A stretch of DNA of 64,000 nucleotides from Bolinopsis microptera (GCF_026151205.1 NC_087072.1:17003669-17067668); one strand, 5' to 3'. Positions 34,213 to 45,615 are shown, numbered from the stretch's first letter. The notes: generated from the letters alone by a model not told the origin. Program-made: numbers and translations.

Positions 34213-36510
34213 ATGTCAAAGAAACGGAAGAAAGACACTCTTCCAGACACTGTTGGGAACGAGGAATGTTATACTGACTTCCCGGGATTTGAGGAGTTTG
34301 ATGACTTCTTTTATTTTTACGACAATGACATTTGGATGGAATCTGAACCTGACTCTGGAATGGAAGGTGTTCTTGGTGAAACGAGAACCAAGGATACCAA
34401 GTTTTACCAACAAATTTTGCAGTTCCTTTCGTTCACTGTGAGACACAACTTGTCATATGAAGCAATGAAGGATCTAATCGAGCTCATGGGACTGGACGAA
34501 AAAGAACTGAAATCTGTTTATCATCTCAGAAAGTGGCTGAGAGATTTCACAGTACAACCCGTAACATACTTTTTGTGTCCCTCGCCTGTATGTACAGAAT
34601 TTTTTAAGGAAACTATGCTTCCTAGCGACTGTCCCTCATGTGCAGCTGCACTTAACAGACGTGCTCTGAGCAGGGATGGTCGCTACTTCTTGTACATACC
34701 GTTAGGGCAACTGATGCGTTCATTTCTTGAAGTGAAGGAAAATGAAGAACTAGTCTACCAATTCCTTAGCAAGGAACCCGAAGGTAATGATTACATGACC
34801 GATGTCACTGATTCTGTTCGGTACAAAACTTTGAAGTCAGTAGAAAAGATAGAATCAGCTTCTGTTGGTCAACACCCTTGCTATGACAGTTTTACATTTC
34901 AGCTTAATTTGGATGGTGTCGAAACTGCACAATCGGCTTCAAATAGCTTGTACCCCCTACAGGTTCTTTTCAACGAAATCTTCCCCTCTTTGCGAAGGAA
35001 GTATATTCTTACTCCATTTTTGTTCCTCAAGAACAAGGAAAAGGGTATTTCCTTTAACCAAAACTATTTGTCTGTTTTTGTTGATGAATGCAAAGAACTA
35101 TATGTCTCAGGATTGAATTGGACGTCAAGCTTGCTTGGGCAGCAATGCTGTAGCCGGATCATTCCGTACAGCCTCAACTGCGACTCGGTGATGAAGCCTG
35201 ATCTCATTGGGATAAAAGGTCACGCAGGCTATTCCTCTTGTCCAGCATGTACCATCCGGGGTGATCGTCTACCTAAAGGAAATGGATTCACGATGTGTAA
35301 AGTACCCCAGCTGGATTATGACAACAATCCTATTTATTCAACTCTTCGGAATAACAAAAATTTAGAGGTCAATAAAGATGGACAAAGATTTGTACCACTA
35401 CTCAAGAATCTGCCACAGTTTGATGCATTTGAATGTTGTTCAATTGATGCAATGCACTGTGTATATCTTGGATTATTCAAGCAAATGTTTTCTTTGTTGT
35501 TTGTGGAATCGAAATATGACTGTTCGATGACACCTAAAGGCAGATCTATAGCAGCTCAAGTAATGAAAGGTATCTGTGGCACCTCTTGGATCACTCGTGG
35601 TCCAAGAAGTTTGGCAAGTGCTTCATTCTGGAAAGCAAGTGAGTGGAGAAACTTTGGTTTCTTTTATTCGGTGGTCATCCTAGATGTGTTGGTTTCGAGA
35701 AAATTTATGAAGAAGGAGTTCTTTGAAAATTGGCTGCATCTCATCAATGGACTCTCTTTATTGAATTCGACTAGGATCTCACCAGAAGACTTCAAAGTGG
35801 CAAAGCTGAGCCTTGAACAATTTTCAGTTTTCTACCCCACTTTATATGGTTCCAACAACTGTTCCATAAATTATCATCTCATCTCCCACATGGTGGATTA
35901 TGTAAAATATCTCGGTCCTCTATGGGCTACCTCTCTATTTAATAACGAAGGTTATAATAGTACATTACTTAACTCCTTTAGAGTGGGAAGTAAAGGGCTC
36001 CTGAAGCAATGTGCAGAGCGTTTACAGATGAGTTCATTTACGTTACAATTGTATTCGCACATGCTTTCTAAAATGGACAAATCCTACTCGTGTGCACTTG
36101 CTGAAAAGATATGGCGCCTTCAGTTGTTCCCTGAATCAATTCGACATGGAAAACCCACAACAATAGAAATGTTCAATGATACACAAGTGTTTGATTCATT
36201 TACTTTTATTGACGCTGCCCTCTTCAAGAACACATTTAGGAATGCGACTTTACAGTTCTTTGATCGCATAGTGGTCAAAGGTGTGCCGTTCACAACGTTT
36301 TATTACCGCTCTTCTTGTGAAAATCGAAGGAAAGTGGACTGCTACTTCTATAGCAGAGAAGATATGGTCAAGTTCGGAGACAACCTGTACATAAAATCAG
36401 TCACTAATTACACTCATTTCACTGCCATAAACGGTAAAATTAATTATAATTCCTCTGAAAGTCCAAGGGGTACAGGCTCTTCAGATATTATACTCCAAAC
36501 CTTTCTATAA
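34213..36510 (+). CDS. EnSpm/CACTA-like transposase (tnp2 type)
   Basis: An intact 765-aa frame, without visible introns. Residues 122-143 carry a Cys-rich zinc-binding-like motif (C-P-S-P-V-C ... C-P-S-C). D234 in the NLDG block, the GIKGHAGYSSCPAC block (333-346) and IDAMHCVYLGLFKQ (411-424) fit the conserved acidic and Cys/His segments of tnp2-like (Transposase_21) proteins, which are DDE enzymes. The N-terminus is acidic after a basic KKRKK. Downstream is a dense cluster of subterminal-type repeats, as in CACTA elements. The open frame suggests recent or ongoing activity. The element's outer CACTA termini could not be placed, so superfamily assignment rests on the protein and the repeats. 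A Kolobok- or Harbinger-type protein is less likely. Confidence 0.7.
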   Translation: MSKKRKKDTLPDTVGNEECYTDFPGFEEFDDFFYFYDNDIWMESEPDSGMEGVLGETRTKDTKFYQQILQFLSFTVRHNLSYEAMKDLIELMGLDEKELKSVYHLRKWLRDFTVQPVTYFLCPSPVCTEFFKETMLPSDCPSCAAALNRRALSRDGRYFLYIPLGQLMRSFLEVKENEELVYQFLSKEPEGNDYMTDVTDSVRYKTLKSVEKIESASVGQHPCYDSFTFQLNLDGVETAQSASNSLYPLQVLFNEIFPSLRRKYILTPFLFLKNKEKGISFNQNYLSVFVDECKELYVSGLNWTSSLLGQQCCSRIIPYSLNCDSVMKPDLIGIKGHAGYSSCPACTIRGDRLPKGNGFTMCKVPQLDYDNNPIYSTLRNNKNLEVNKDGQRFVPLLKNLPQFDAFECCSIDAMHCVYLGLFKQMFSLLFVESKYDCSMTPKGRSIAAQVMKGICGTSWITRGPRSLASASFWKASEWRNFGFFYSVVILDVLVSRKFMKKEFFENWLHLINGLSLLNSTRISPEDFKVAKLSLEQFSVFYPTLYGSNNCSINYHLISHMVDYVKYLGPLWATSLFNNEGYNSTLLNSFRVGSKGLLKQCAERLQMSSFTLQLYSHMLSKMDKSYSCALAEKIWRLQLFPESIRHGKPTTIEMFNDTQVFDSFTFIDAALFKNTFRNATLQFFDRIVVKGVPFTTFYYRSSCENRRKVDCYFYSREDMVKFGDNLYIKSVTNYTHFTAINGKINYNSSESPRGTGSSDIILQTFL

Positions 36511-36529
36511 TGATATCTGGGTTCAAAAT

Positions 36530-37750
36530 TTAAATAACTCAACCTTGGTGGAGACAGTGGCCACCTGAAAATTGCAAAAATAAAGGAGCTGTAAATCACT
36601 TATGAACAAAATATTTACTCCAAATTTCACAATTTAAAGTTACGTAAGACAGGTGGGTACTCAAAAAGTGCCGGTTGAGCAAGTTTGTCTGCTCAACACA
36701 GGTGGAGCAGCTCACTGACTACATGAGCTAATATAAGTGACTAAAACTAACCCTCTCATGCTTTTTAATTGCTCCAAAGTCCTAATATTTAATATTATGG
36801 GTTATACCAATCATATTTCATAGAATAGGATCCTCAGAATCGGCTCAACCGAGGTGGAGACAGCATAACATGCAGTTCAAAATCTGTTATTCTGTAGTTT
36901 AGGAGCTGTAGAGTGACTGTGGCAGTCCATTTGCAATACCAATGATTCTAAATCATGTACCAACTCATATTACAAGGCATCCTTGCTGAAAAGTACACTC
37001 AACATAGGTGGAGACTCAAATTTGGCAAATTTGGGCGTAAATTTGACCTCAGAAGTCAAGGTTCTCCACCGCGGTTGAGTGGTTGATGGCTAGTTTGATG
37101 AGTTGTATACATGCTAAAGGGTCACCCAATGTTATTTCTTCCAAAAATCAACTGCCAAAGCTCAACTCAACCCGGTGGAGCCAGTTTTAATGCATTTTTT
37201 AATGTTTTAATGTTTAATCAACAATTTCTCCACCTTGTTGAGTACCTTTTCACAACTTCGATAATTTTTTCATTTGCTAGAACACTTTGCTTTAAGACAG
37301 AAGGGGTAACAGTTTTATGATCCCCTACAGTAGCAGTTAACAGAGCAGATTAGAATTAGTGATAAAACCAATGAATTTAGGCATGTTTGACAGGCTTTTT
37401 ACTGTTTCTTAATGAAAGATCTCCACCCTGTTGAGCGTCAATGGAAAAAACAAAATTTAACGGGAAGTAGAAAACGCCGAGAAGCAAACTTCCTAGCTAA
37501 CCTAGAACTCTCTAAACCTTTCTCCACCCCCGGTTGAGCAGCTTTGAAAAGTGCATTTAATTTCTCCACCTCGGTTGAGCACTTAAATAAAATATTGATA
37601 AAACTATCAGATTGCAAATTTGATGTAGTTTGTGTTACCAATAACCTTTTCCAACTTAATCAAAAGTTTCTTCAACCAGAGCCAGTCTCCACCTTAAATC
37701 TCCACCTTTTAAGGGTTTGTTTAATACCACCTGTATCTGCTCAACCGTTC
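36530..37750 (+). repeat. Cluster of palindromic CTCAACC-n-GGTGGAG motifs
   Basis: About a dozen copies in both orientations of a 16-bp motif, consensus CTCAACCGNGGTGGAGA. Examples lie near 36538, 36690, 36843, 37003, 37063, 37165, 37228, 37422, 37521 and 37561. They fill the non-coding 1.2 kb after the transposase. In plant CACTA elements such subterminal repeats bind the accessory transposon protein; here that role is inferred. Confidence 0.85.
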
Positions 37751-37793
37751 AACCTTTTAATTTTATTTTTTTACTCAGAGAAAGTCCTGAAAA

Positions 37794-38177
37794 ATGTCTT
37801 GTCAGCCATATAATCAAGGAGTTTCAGTCTGTGTTGAGCTGGCTCCACCACACACTTCTAAAAAAGTAAAAAATGTACAGGTTGTCTCCGAACTTGACCA
37901 TAATGTGTTTGGAAGAATCGAGAAATTTATTTGTACAGGAGGAACATATTACGCCATATATAGAATACTGGATGTTATCAGAACTGTCGATAATGTGAAT
38001 GATAACACCTCATTCCCTCCTATATTTTATGAACTTGCATATTTAAAGAGATATAGCTTAACAGCAAAATATTCATTTTTGGAACTGAGGAGCATTTCTC
38101 GAAAATGTCTTAGTATGGGATTTTTAGACAACGTAGGTTTCATAGGATATGAACAAAATTCCTATGAGGCAGCCTGA
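37794..38177 (+). CDS. Second frame of the transposon, unknown role
   Basis: A frame of up to 127 aa. The first codon is not ATG if read from 37794; an in-frame ATG follows at once (MSCQPYNQGVSV). It contains VFGRIEKFICTGGTYYAIYR, reminiscent of the C-terminal tail seen in animal EnSpm transposases. A TTTACTCAG acceptor lies just upstream, so it could be a 3' exon of the transposase or a separate small protein. It is bracketed by the subterminal motif cluster and a tandem repeat. Confidence 0.4.
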   Translation: MSCQPYNQGVSVCVELAPPHTSKKVKNVQVVSELDHNVFGRIEKFICTGGTYYAIYRILDVIRTVDNVNDNTSFPPIFYELAYLKRYSLTAKYSFLELRSISRKCLSMGFLDNVGFIGYEQNSYEAA

Positions 38178-38242
38178 TTCACTCTCTACCCTGCTGATTG
38201 CAGTGGCATTTCTATTAATTTGTATTGCTTTTACATACCACA

Positions 38243-38475
38243 CCTGTCAACTGCAGGTATATTTTATTTAAACCTGCCAATTGCAGTGTTTGTATTGTAT
38301 GACGCCTGTCAACTGCAGGTATATTTTATTTAAACCTGCCAATTGCAGTGTTTGTATTGTATGACGCCTGTCAACTGCAGGTATATTTTATTTAAACCTG
38401 CCAATTGCAGTGTTTATATTGTATGACACCTGTCAACTGCAGGTATATTTTATTTAAACCTGCCAATTGCAGGTA
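38243..38475 (+). repeat. 62-bp tandem repeat, about 3.75 copies
   Basis: Units start at 38243, 38305, 38367 and 38429. Each contains CTGTCAACTGCAGG and CCTGCCAATTGCAG, which can pair as a hairpin. Copies are almost identical. Confidence 0.9.
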
Positions 38476-39336
38476 TGTTTTTATCATTTTGTTTATCCAT
38501 ACCTGGCATAGTATAAATTTCATTTGCGTAATCACTTCCCTTCACTCAACTAATTGTGGTATGCTAAATTATATTACCTAAATATTTTTCACTGTCCGTG
38601 ATCATTTATTTTCCGCTGTTATATGCAAGTCTCCTTTTACCAAATTTGGAGCGTAATTATTTAATATTATCTTGCTCAGTGGTAGTAAGATGACACAAAC
38701 GTTCGACTTAAACCATGTGGTGGTGGGAATGGAGTAAGACTATCCGACTGTGAAAGACAGTAGACATATCGTGGTGAGAATCTTACCTATCTTAGTCTGA
38801 TATTTACTTTTTAGTTTTCAGTGTCACACATCAGTGACACATTTTACTCCAGAACGACCAATGTTTATATTTATGATTAAACCGCTCTCCCAATTCAAGA
38901 CACTTAATGAGATAAAATTTTCAAACTTGTAAATTATAAAAGGAGTAATTTTCAAACATCTGAACATCAGCCTTGACAGAACGAGATTTAAGTTAAGTTC
39001 TGAAGTATTTAACGTTAAAGGTAAGAAAAACGTTGCTTCTGTTTTGGAAATTGTACTTTGTCAGAAACTGCATCTGATCAGAATGCTTTTTAATTCTTAT
39101 TAAGTTAGTTCAAAAAAGTTTAAAGTTGTTAATGAAAATTTGTTGACAAAAATCTGGTCTTCCCTTTTAGTTCATACTAAACCGAGTTATCAATAATTTG
39201 AAGATATGAAAATTAATTTGAACAAGCAAAATTTTACCATCAATTTATTGCTGGTCGATACCCCACTCAAAATTGATTAAAAAAGTGTTCACCGTGTCCC
39301 AGTACCCAAGGGTAACATCTAACATTCCGTTTACAG
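38476..39336. other. No gene seen
   Basis: AT-rich flank of the transposon. I did not find the far terminal repeat. Confidence 0.3.
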
Positions 39337-40721
39337 GTGACAGGAGATTTTGAGGTTTATCTACGCTTGGGATCTCCCCCTTTCTACTTAATCCACGTTG
39401 CTGCAGCAATCTTGGCTCATGCTGTACTTCAACTGCTTCTCAACCAGCTGGTTGGTTCTCTCCCGGATTGGTCACGGTATTGTTGTATGTTTTCTTGTAA
39501 TCTCCATTGGTTCGTTTGTTTATAGTTTTGTTTATTATTGAAATTGAATGATAATTTTATGAATGTGTGAGTTTTAAGAACCTTTATTATGTGGACATAT
39601 TTGTTCGTCGTTTTTTGACAATTGATATCTCATTTTATAGCGTGCCAGGGTCATAATTCCTTCAGGTTAAATTTTCTCTTTCAGAAAAAAGTTTCTATGT
39701 AGACCATAATTGGGCATTTTCATAGTGACTGACATTAGCAGAGATAGCGAAATTCGATGTACTAAATGGCCCCCAACTTTTTCTTAAAAGATCACTGGTC
39801 TAAAATTCGGCCATTCTGACCTACAAGGAACCTTTTCTGAAAAGCTGGAAAAGGAATCAAAGCGATTCATAGGGGGGGGGGGTGGTAATGACTACTTTTG
39901 GGGACTTGGGGAATTACGTCAACGATTTTACCCCGAGTCCCCATGATTTTTAGTCCCCAAAAGTCTCCATTAGTCCCCATTTAGATTTCAAAAAATCTGG
40001 CTTTTCCAGACCAGATCGTAAACTTCTCAAGACTGAAGTCTAGAATATTTATAAATGGTCACTGGACATTCCTGACTTCTTGGGAGCTACTTGAGGGCTG
40101 TTAGAGTACCTCAGGTAAATTAAGGGAGGGGGCGGGGGCGACTACCAATGACAACATTGAGGAGACATATTGCATATATACGCTTATTTTATCAGATTGA
40201 TCTAGTAACACGAGTTGTAGCGCAAGGAAAATAAACGCATTATCAATTTTTCTTATTACTTTTGTATTGATTTGTCTGAAATAATATGCTCAGTAATTTG
40301 AAATTGGCGTTGGTTTCTTTTGTTTTTGACGATCATTTATGGAAATATTCACAAAAAGGATATTGGAAAGCCCTGTCAGGTGGTGCAGTACCGTTACTCT
40401 AGAGACCTGTGCATCGTGCAAGGAGGGGGGTCCAACCCGATTTCCGATATGAGGGTTGATGAGGCCAAAATTGGAATCGGAAAAATCGGAAAAATCGGAA
40501 AATTGAGAAATTTACAGAATCGATCTCCCGACTACCATGAGCCTAAAACCTCTCAGAAGTGTTATAATTCAACCAGAACCCCTACATATGCTATATTGTT
40601 ATGTTTTATGTGTTTTTCCACTGCAGGGGCTAGTATGCTCACTACTAGTCGGAGTTGTCATGTACTCCCAGACCCGAGTGCTTCGGCCTCATGACGTGAG
40701 ATCGATTGTTTCTGCTCATTA
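39337..40721 (+). CDS. Candidate exons of a membrane protein
   Basis: A TTTACAG acceptor at 39336 opens a frame (39337-39483) with one strong hydrophobic helix (YLIHVAAAILAHAVLQLLLN). Near 40627 a TTCCACTGCAG acceptor opens a frame to TAA at 40719-40721 with another helix (GLVCSLLVGVVMYSQ). Joining in phase needs the internal GTTGGT donor near 39451, not the stronger GTATTG near 39484, so the model is shaky. Upstream exons were not found. Family not recognised. Confidence 0.25.
39872..40000. repeat. G-run followed by GGGGACT-rich hairpin sequence
   Basis: Eleven Gs, then alternating TTTTGGGGACTTGGGG and AGTCCCCAAAAGT blocks that can fold back. It resembles the G-capped elements further right, but a matching C-run is not seen. 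Confidence 0.45.
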
Positions 40722-40822
40722 ATTTTATCCCTGTTACTTGTTATTATGTATTAGTACAACACTAGGTACCGGGTTATATTTTGTGGTCCGGTCTTTAAAC
40801 ATACCATAATATCACTAGTACA

Positions 40823-41235
40823 GGGGAGGGGGGGAGCCAAGCGGATATTTGTAGATATTTGGATAATGTCATCCACTTTTTTCGTGAATTATCCATTACA
40901 ATAATCTACAAATATCTACATTTATCTACAAAAAATGTATATCTCAAATATGTGCCCAGAAATTCTACTGAATTTTTGGAAATTAATGTATAAATTTGTA
41001 GAATTTGTAGAATTTTCGTGAATCATCCATTGACAATAATCTACAAATATGGCATATGCACATTATTTTATCTACAAAAAATGTAATATCAAATATGTGC
41101 CCAGAAATTCTACTGAATTGTTGGAGATAAATGTCTAAATTTGTAGAATGTCATCCACTTTTTTCGTGGATTATCCATTCTACATTAATCTACAAATATC
41201 TACAAATATCCACTGGCTCTCCCCCCCCCCCCCCC
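40823..41235. mobile_element. Fold-back element with homopolymer G/C ends, 413 bp
   Basis: Begins with a G-rich run, then GGATATTTGTAGATATTTG, and ends with the inverted sequence followed by a run of Cs. It is flanked by a perfect 8-bp duplication CTAGTACA (40815-40822 and 41236-41243, allowing one shared C). The interior is two similar halves with repeated ATCTACAAAAAATGTA. Confidence 0.75.
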
Positions 41236-41394
41236 CTAGTACACTGCACCTTAAATGTATAGTCAATTACATTTGTATTGTAACACATGCTTGGCTGGGG
41301 GATCATGTTTTGTGTCCGTTCGGTACCCTTTATTTTCAAAACGGACAAAAAGTAGGGCGGACAAAAACGGACAAAAACAGACAAAACATTTAGA

Positions 41395-41935
41395 TGTCCT
41401 CCTCCTCCCTAGTCTTCCTCCTCCTTCTCATCAGTCCTCTTCCATCTCCTCCTAAGTTTTCCTCCTCCTGAGTCCTTCTCCTGAGTCCTCTTCAGTCCTC
41501 TTCCTGGCTCTTCGTCCTCCTCCTCGTCCTTCTCCTCAGTCCTCCTCACCCTCCTCCTCAGTCCCCTCTTCCTCAGTCCTACTCCCAGTCCTTCTCCTCC
41601 TCCTCCTCCTCATCCTCATTTCTCATCCTCCTCCTCCTTCTCCTGGCTCCTCGTCCTCCTCTCGTCCTTCTCCTCAGTCCTCCTCACCCTCCTCCTCAGT
41701 CCCCTCCTCCTCAGTCCTGCTCCCAGTCCTTCTCCTCCTCCTCCTTCAAACCTCCCCTGATTTATTTATTATTGATATTGTTTGATTGTGCCGTAAAAAT
41801 AAATATTTGTTTTATTAAATATTTGTTTTATTAGTTCTCCTCAGTCCTCCTCATAGTCGTCCTCCTCCTGAGTCCTCCTCATCCTCCTCCTGAGTCATCC
41901 TCCCCAGTCCTCCTCCTCCTTCTCCTCCTCCTCAA
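41395..41935 (+). repeat. Polypyrimidine TCC-rich satellite
   Basis: Almost pure C/T on the plus strand, with TCCTCC and AGTCCT modules. A unit of about 120 bp is repeated (41510-41610 and 41645-41745). It is interrupted by about 80 bases of AT-rich DNA near 41757-41835. It could form triplex DNA. Confidence 0.85.
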
Positions 41936-42398
41936 AAGATTGCAAGTAACCATGGTAACGAGGGTTGTTACACGCACGGTACGTGCACGTGCAAAGATTG
42001 TTAAAACGGCATTTTCATCGGTTAATTTGATATTATATCGTTGTGTTTAGTGCAAGCAAAATTTTAATCGGCTGTATCTTCGGTGGGGGATGAATAATTT
42101 TTGATACGATTAAAACTGACTGCCAAAGAATACTGTTAGGTTCCTCCCTGTGACCACGGGTTTTCTAGTTATATATATATGTATATATATATATGTAATT
42201 CGAACAATTGAAACAAATCAAATTGGCGGGCAAACGATCCGTTTCATGATATGTATAAAAACAATACCAATCATCAGTATGTATATATAAAATGTGCGGT
42301 CTAAATCAATGCCAGTTCCATCCAGACGCTATTCCTACACAGTGCCTGGAGCATGATGGGTAACCTGTGTGTCCACAGTGTCCTCAACTGGTAATATT

Positions 42399-43104
42399 GG
42401 GGGGGGGGGGGGTGGCAACCATATTAAAGTATATTAAAATATAGGATTTTTCCCGATTTTGACCCGGGGATATACTTTAATATACTTTAATATACCTACA
42501 ATATACTTTAATATATCCCTATCTCCTTGGAGGCCTACATCAAAAATTGTTGCCCAAAATAAGCTTGAAATGCAATTCTTAATCGATTCCAAAAAGTTCT
42601 TGAAAAAATATTGAAAACTGATGGAGTTATTTCAATTTTAATGAAGTCATTTTTGCTAGTATTCCGAACCGAGATATTATGTGCAATTTTCCCAATTTTG
42701 TTTATGGAGGTCTTTTTACTTAGTATCCACTATATTCAACAAACACTGAGTTATATCTTTCACATAGAGTTAGTCTCATTAAAAAATATTGAAATTTTAT
42801 CGAATTTGGGCAAAAGCGAATTTGGGCAAAAGCGTATGCCCAAATATGGGCATATTTTTTAAGCTCATAGCTCAGCCAATTTTTGACCAATCTGGATGGA
42901 AATTCATGTACTAGTCCTAAAACAGGCTTATCTTGCGAATCTGAGTGAAAAATATAGTTCATCATGTAAATCTTAACGAAGAATATAAATCTTCTAATTG
43001 TAGGTATATTAAAGTATATTAAAATGTATGATTTTTTCCGATTTTGACCCGGGGATATACTTTAATATACTTTAATATGGTTGGCCCCCCCCCCCCCCCC
43101 CCCC
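42399..43104. mobile_element. Fold-back element with homopolymer G/C ends, 706 bp
   Basis: A G-run, then GGCAACCATATTAAAGTATA, and at the right end the inverted match closed by a C-run. It is flanked by AATATT on both sides. Arms of about 95 bp are themselves nearly palindromic around CCGATTTTGACCCGGGG. The centre is non-coding. Confidence 0.75.
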
Positions 43105-43219
43105 AATATTTGCTAGTTTAATCTAATTTTGTTGAAGAGCAGTTTAATCATCCTAAATTATGGAGATGGTTGTTTTACCAAGTTTTTATTTCAAGAATTT
43201 TTCACACGCTATCAGCAAA

Positions 43220-43954
43220 ATGTCGGAATATTGTAATCCCACCACCTACCAGGTACGGTAAAACACTCGACTTGGTTTGTGACCAGATTGACGATTGTAG
43301 GAAACTGAACAGAACATCGCCACAGATCTTATACCCATGAAATCAGAGTTGCAAAAGGAGTTTGGTTATTTTCACGGTGTATTGCAGCAGTTGAGTAACG
43401 TTGCCTGTTGGCGCACACTGCGAAAATGCACCCCCCCCCCCCCCTGTTGGCGCCCCTCCCTAAAATTGAACAAATTAGGTGATTTTAGAGAGTTTAGAGG
43501 ACACGGTAAAATCTCTAAAAAAGTGTGTTTCTAGAGCAAACGTACAGTTTTACTAGTATGTTAGTATAGTACCTTAGTTAAGTTTTTAAAAGTTGTCCCA
43601 CATTCAAACAACAAGTTTTCGTAAACCCCCCCCCCCCCCTCCCCCAGTCCGCACAGCGGGGTCAGCGGGGCTCTTCGTTACACCCTTCGTTACGCCACTG
43701 TATTGCATGTCAGAGAGCAAGCTTTGTTGGGCACTCTTGATAACGCACAATCAAAAACTACGACTACGGAGCCTCTTTTAATTACAGGTAAAAATATTAC
43801 TCTGTCAATGTGCTGTCTCTTGTCCTTCATATATTTATATTTGATTTGTCGCTGAATCAACCTTAGTATAGTAGTATCCATTTTGTACTAGAAAAGAATG
43901 AGATAACTCATAATTAATCCACCTTTTTATCCAGATTACGAAGTTCTAATCTAA
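43220..43954 (+). CDS. Candidate small three-exon gene
   Basis: An ATG exon 43220-43252, an exon 43301-43376 and a possible last exon 43935-43954 (TAA) have matching phases and GT..AG borders. They give about 42 aa (start MSEYCNPTTYQ, then DLIPMKSELQKEFGYFH). The first intron would be only 48 nt. Two C-runs (43431-43444 and 43626-43639) lie in the second intron. It may also be part of a larger gene. No family recognised. Confidence 0.35.
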
Positions 43955-44494
43955 AGAGCCGGAAGACATGATCTTCTTCTGAACGGGTGGTCGCAGCCAA
44001 CAGCTGACTGAAATTATGATTTTAGGGTTTTTGAAGGACTATTATTTAAAAACAAAAATGAGTTATATATTGGATATTTTGAAGGGCCAATACTAAGACT
44101 ATAACGTACAGTATTTTCATTTTGTTGCAATTTGAGATTTGAAACTCTGTGTACTTCTTTATATAATATAAAGAAATTGTGTATATAACATTCACTTTGA
44201 AATTTTGTCGCAATACTAATGTTTATCGTGTACATATCAATTATCAAACGACTTAATCATTAAATTAAAATCAGCTTATCAACGAGCAAGAATTGCGAAA
44301 CATGTTGAAGTATTTGAACTTGAAGTATGATAACATCGAACTGAATACGATACAAAATTATCGCCTCAATTGAAAAATTTCACCGATGTCTGTTTAATTC
44401 GATTGTCCTCGGAAAGGGTCTTCAAAGAATTTTGCTGGAACACGCTTTATTATAAATATTGAAATGTTAGCGCGGGTGAGGGATCCGCGCGGCG

Positions 44495-44690
44495 CAAAAA
44501 GTAATGTATTAACCTTCCTTTTTTGTCAGAAAGTAAGGTTTATACCTTACTTAAAGTAAGGTATTAAAGTTACTTTGCGCGGCGCAAAAAGTAGCTTTTT
44601 AACCTTACTTTTTTGTCAGAAAGTAAGGTTAATACCTTACTTTAAGTAAGGTATTAAAGTTACTTTAAACCCCACTAACCTTACTTAAAG
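44495..44690 (+). repeat. Tandem AAGTAAGGT palindrome repeat
   Basis: A unit of about 95 bp beginning GCGCGGCGCAAAAAGTA is present twice, with a partial third. Each holds several complementary AAGTAAGGT/ACCTTACTT blocks that can fold. Confidence 0.8.
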
Positions 44691-44704
44691 TAAGGTTTAT
44701 TTTT

Positions 44705-45117
44705 ATGAGGGAATTTGACCAAATTCGTTGATTTTTGTCGTATTATTTGGATATATCTTCAGTTACTTGAATGAGATCATTCTGAAAATTGGCGACGACC
44801 TTCCAATAGTATAGGGCTTTCACAACTGTCCGAAAAATTTGGTGGATATCGGAGTTGATATAGTGATCAAAATGGAGCAAAATACGCTGCTTTTAGCTGT
44901 AACATAATCTCTGATGCCGATGGTTGGATATGCTTTAAACTTTTCGGACACTTTCCTTGTAAGTCTATGAGTAAGCTTACCAATTTTTGTTGCAATCGGA
45001 GGTCGGGAAGGATACTTAATATCTATTTGTTTGAAGAAAATTGTGCTGGCCGAAATTAGCGCTAAAAAACCATCCTACAGTCGGCACGCGCGGCTCACTG
45101 TCGATGGCGCACTACCT
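44705..45117 (+). repeat. Dispersed repeat, copy 1
   Basis: About 400 bp nearly identical to 50555-50963 in the same orientation (shared GTTGATTTTTGTCGTATTA to GATGGCGCACTACCTAAT). Copy 2 is the inner part of a fold-back element, so this is probably a fragment of another copy. Confidence 0.85.
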
Positions 45118-45291
45118 AATTATATCTACCAGCGTGAGCTTTTTCTTACAGATATTAGTTTTTACTTTAGTTTCTTCAAGAGATCCGTTTTTAATTTAGT
45201 TTCACTTTTACTTTCAACATGTTTCTAATGAAATTGAACGAACAAATAAAACAGGGGTTACAGTTGATCGAAATTAGAATTAGAAATTAAG

Positions 45292-45391
45292 NNNNNNNNN
45301 NNNNNNNNNNNNNNNNNNNNNNNNNNNNNNNNNNNNNNNNNNNNNNNNNNNNNNNNNNNNNNNNNNNNNNNNNNNNNNNNNNNNNNNNNNN
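45292..45391. other. Assembly gap of 100 N
   Basis: Exactly 100 Ns, a placeholder for unknown length. Exons of the Ig/PLAT gene may be missing here. Confidence 1.
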
Positions 45392-45615
45392 ACCGGCACA
45401 GTTTTGTTTATTCAGATAAGCGATTGTTCATTCAGACTTAGAACAGATTAACGTTACCGAAACATTCAAGTGACTTCATTAGCCACCATCTGCCAGTCAC
45501 CAGCTGAGAGGCGCGATGGATGTCATCTTTAGAGCTGAACTGCGTCACTTACAGTTCAAGCTAAATTATGATTAATATCGCATAATGTATAATGTAATAT
45601 ATATTGTATGGTCAG

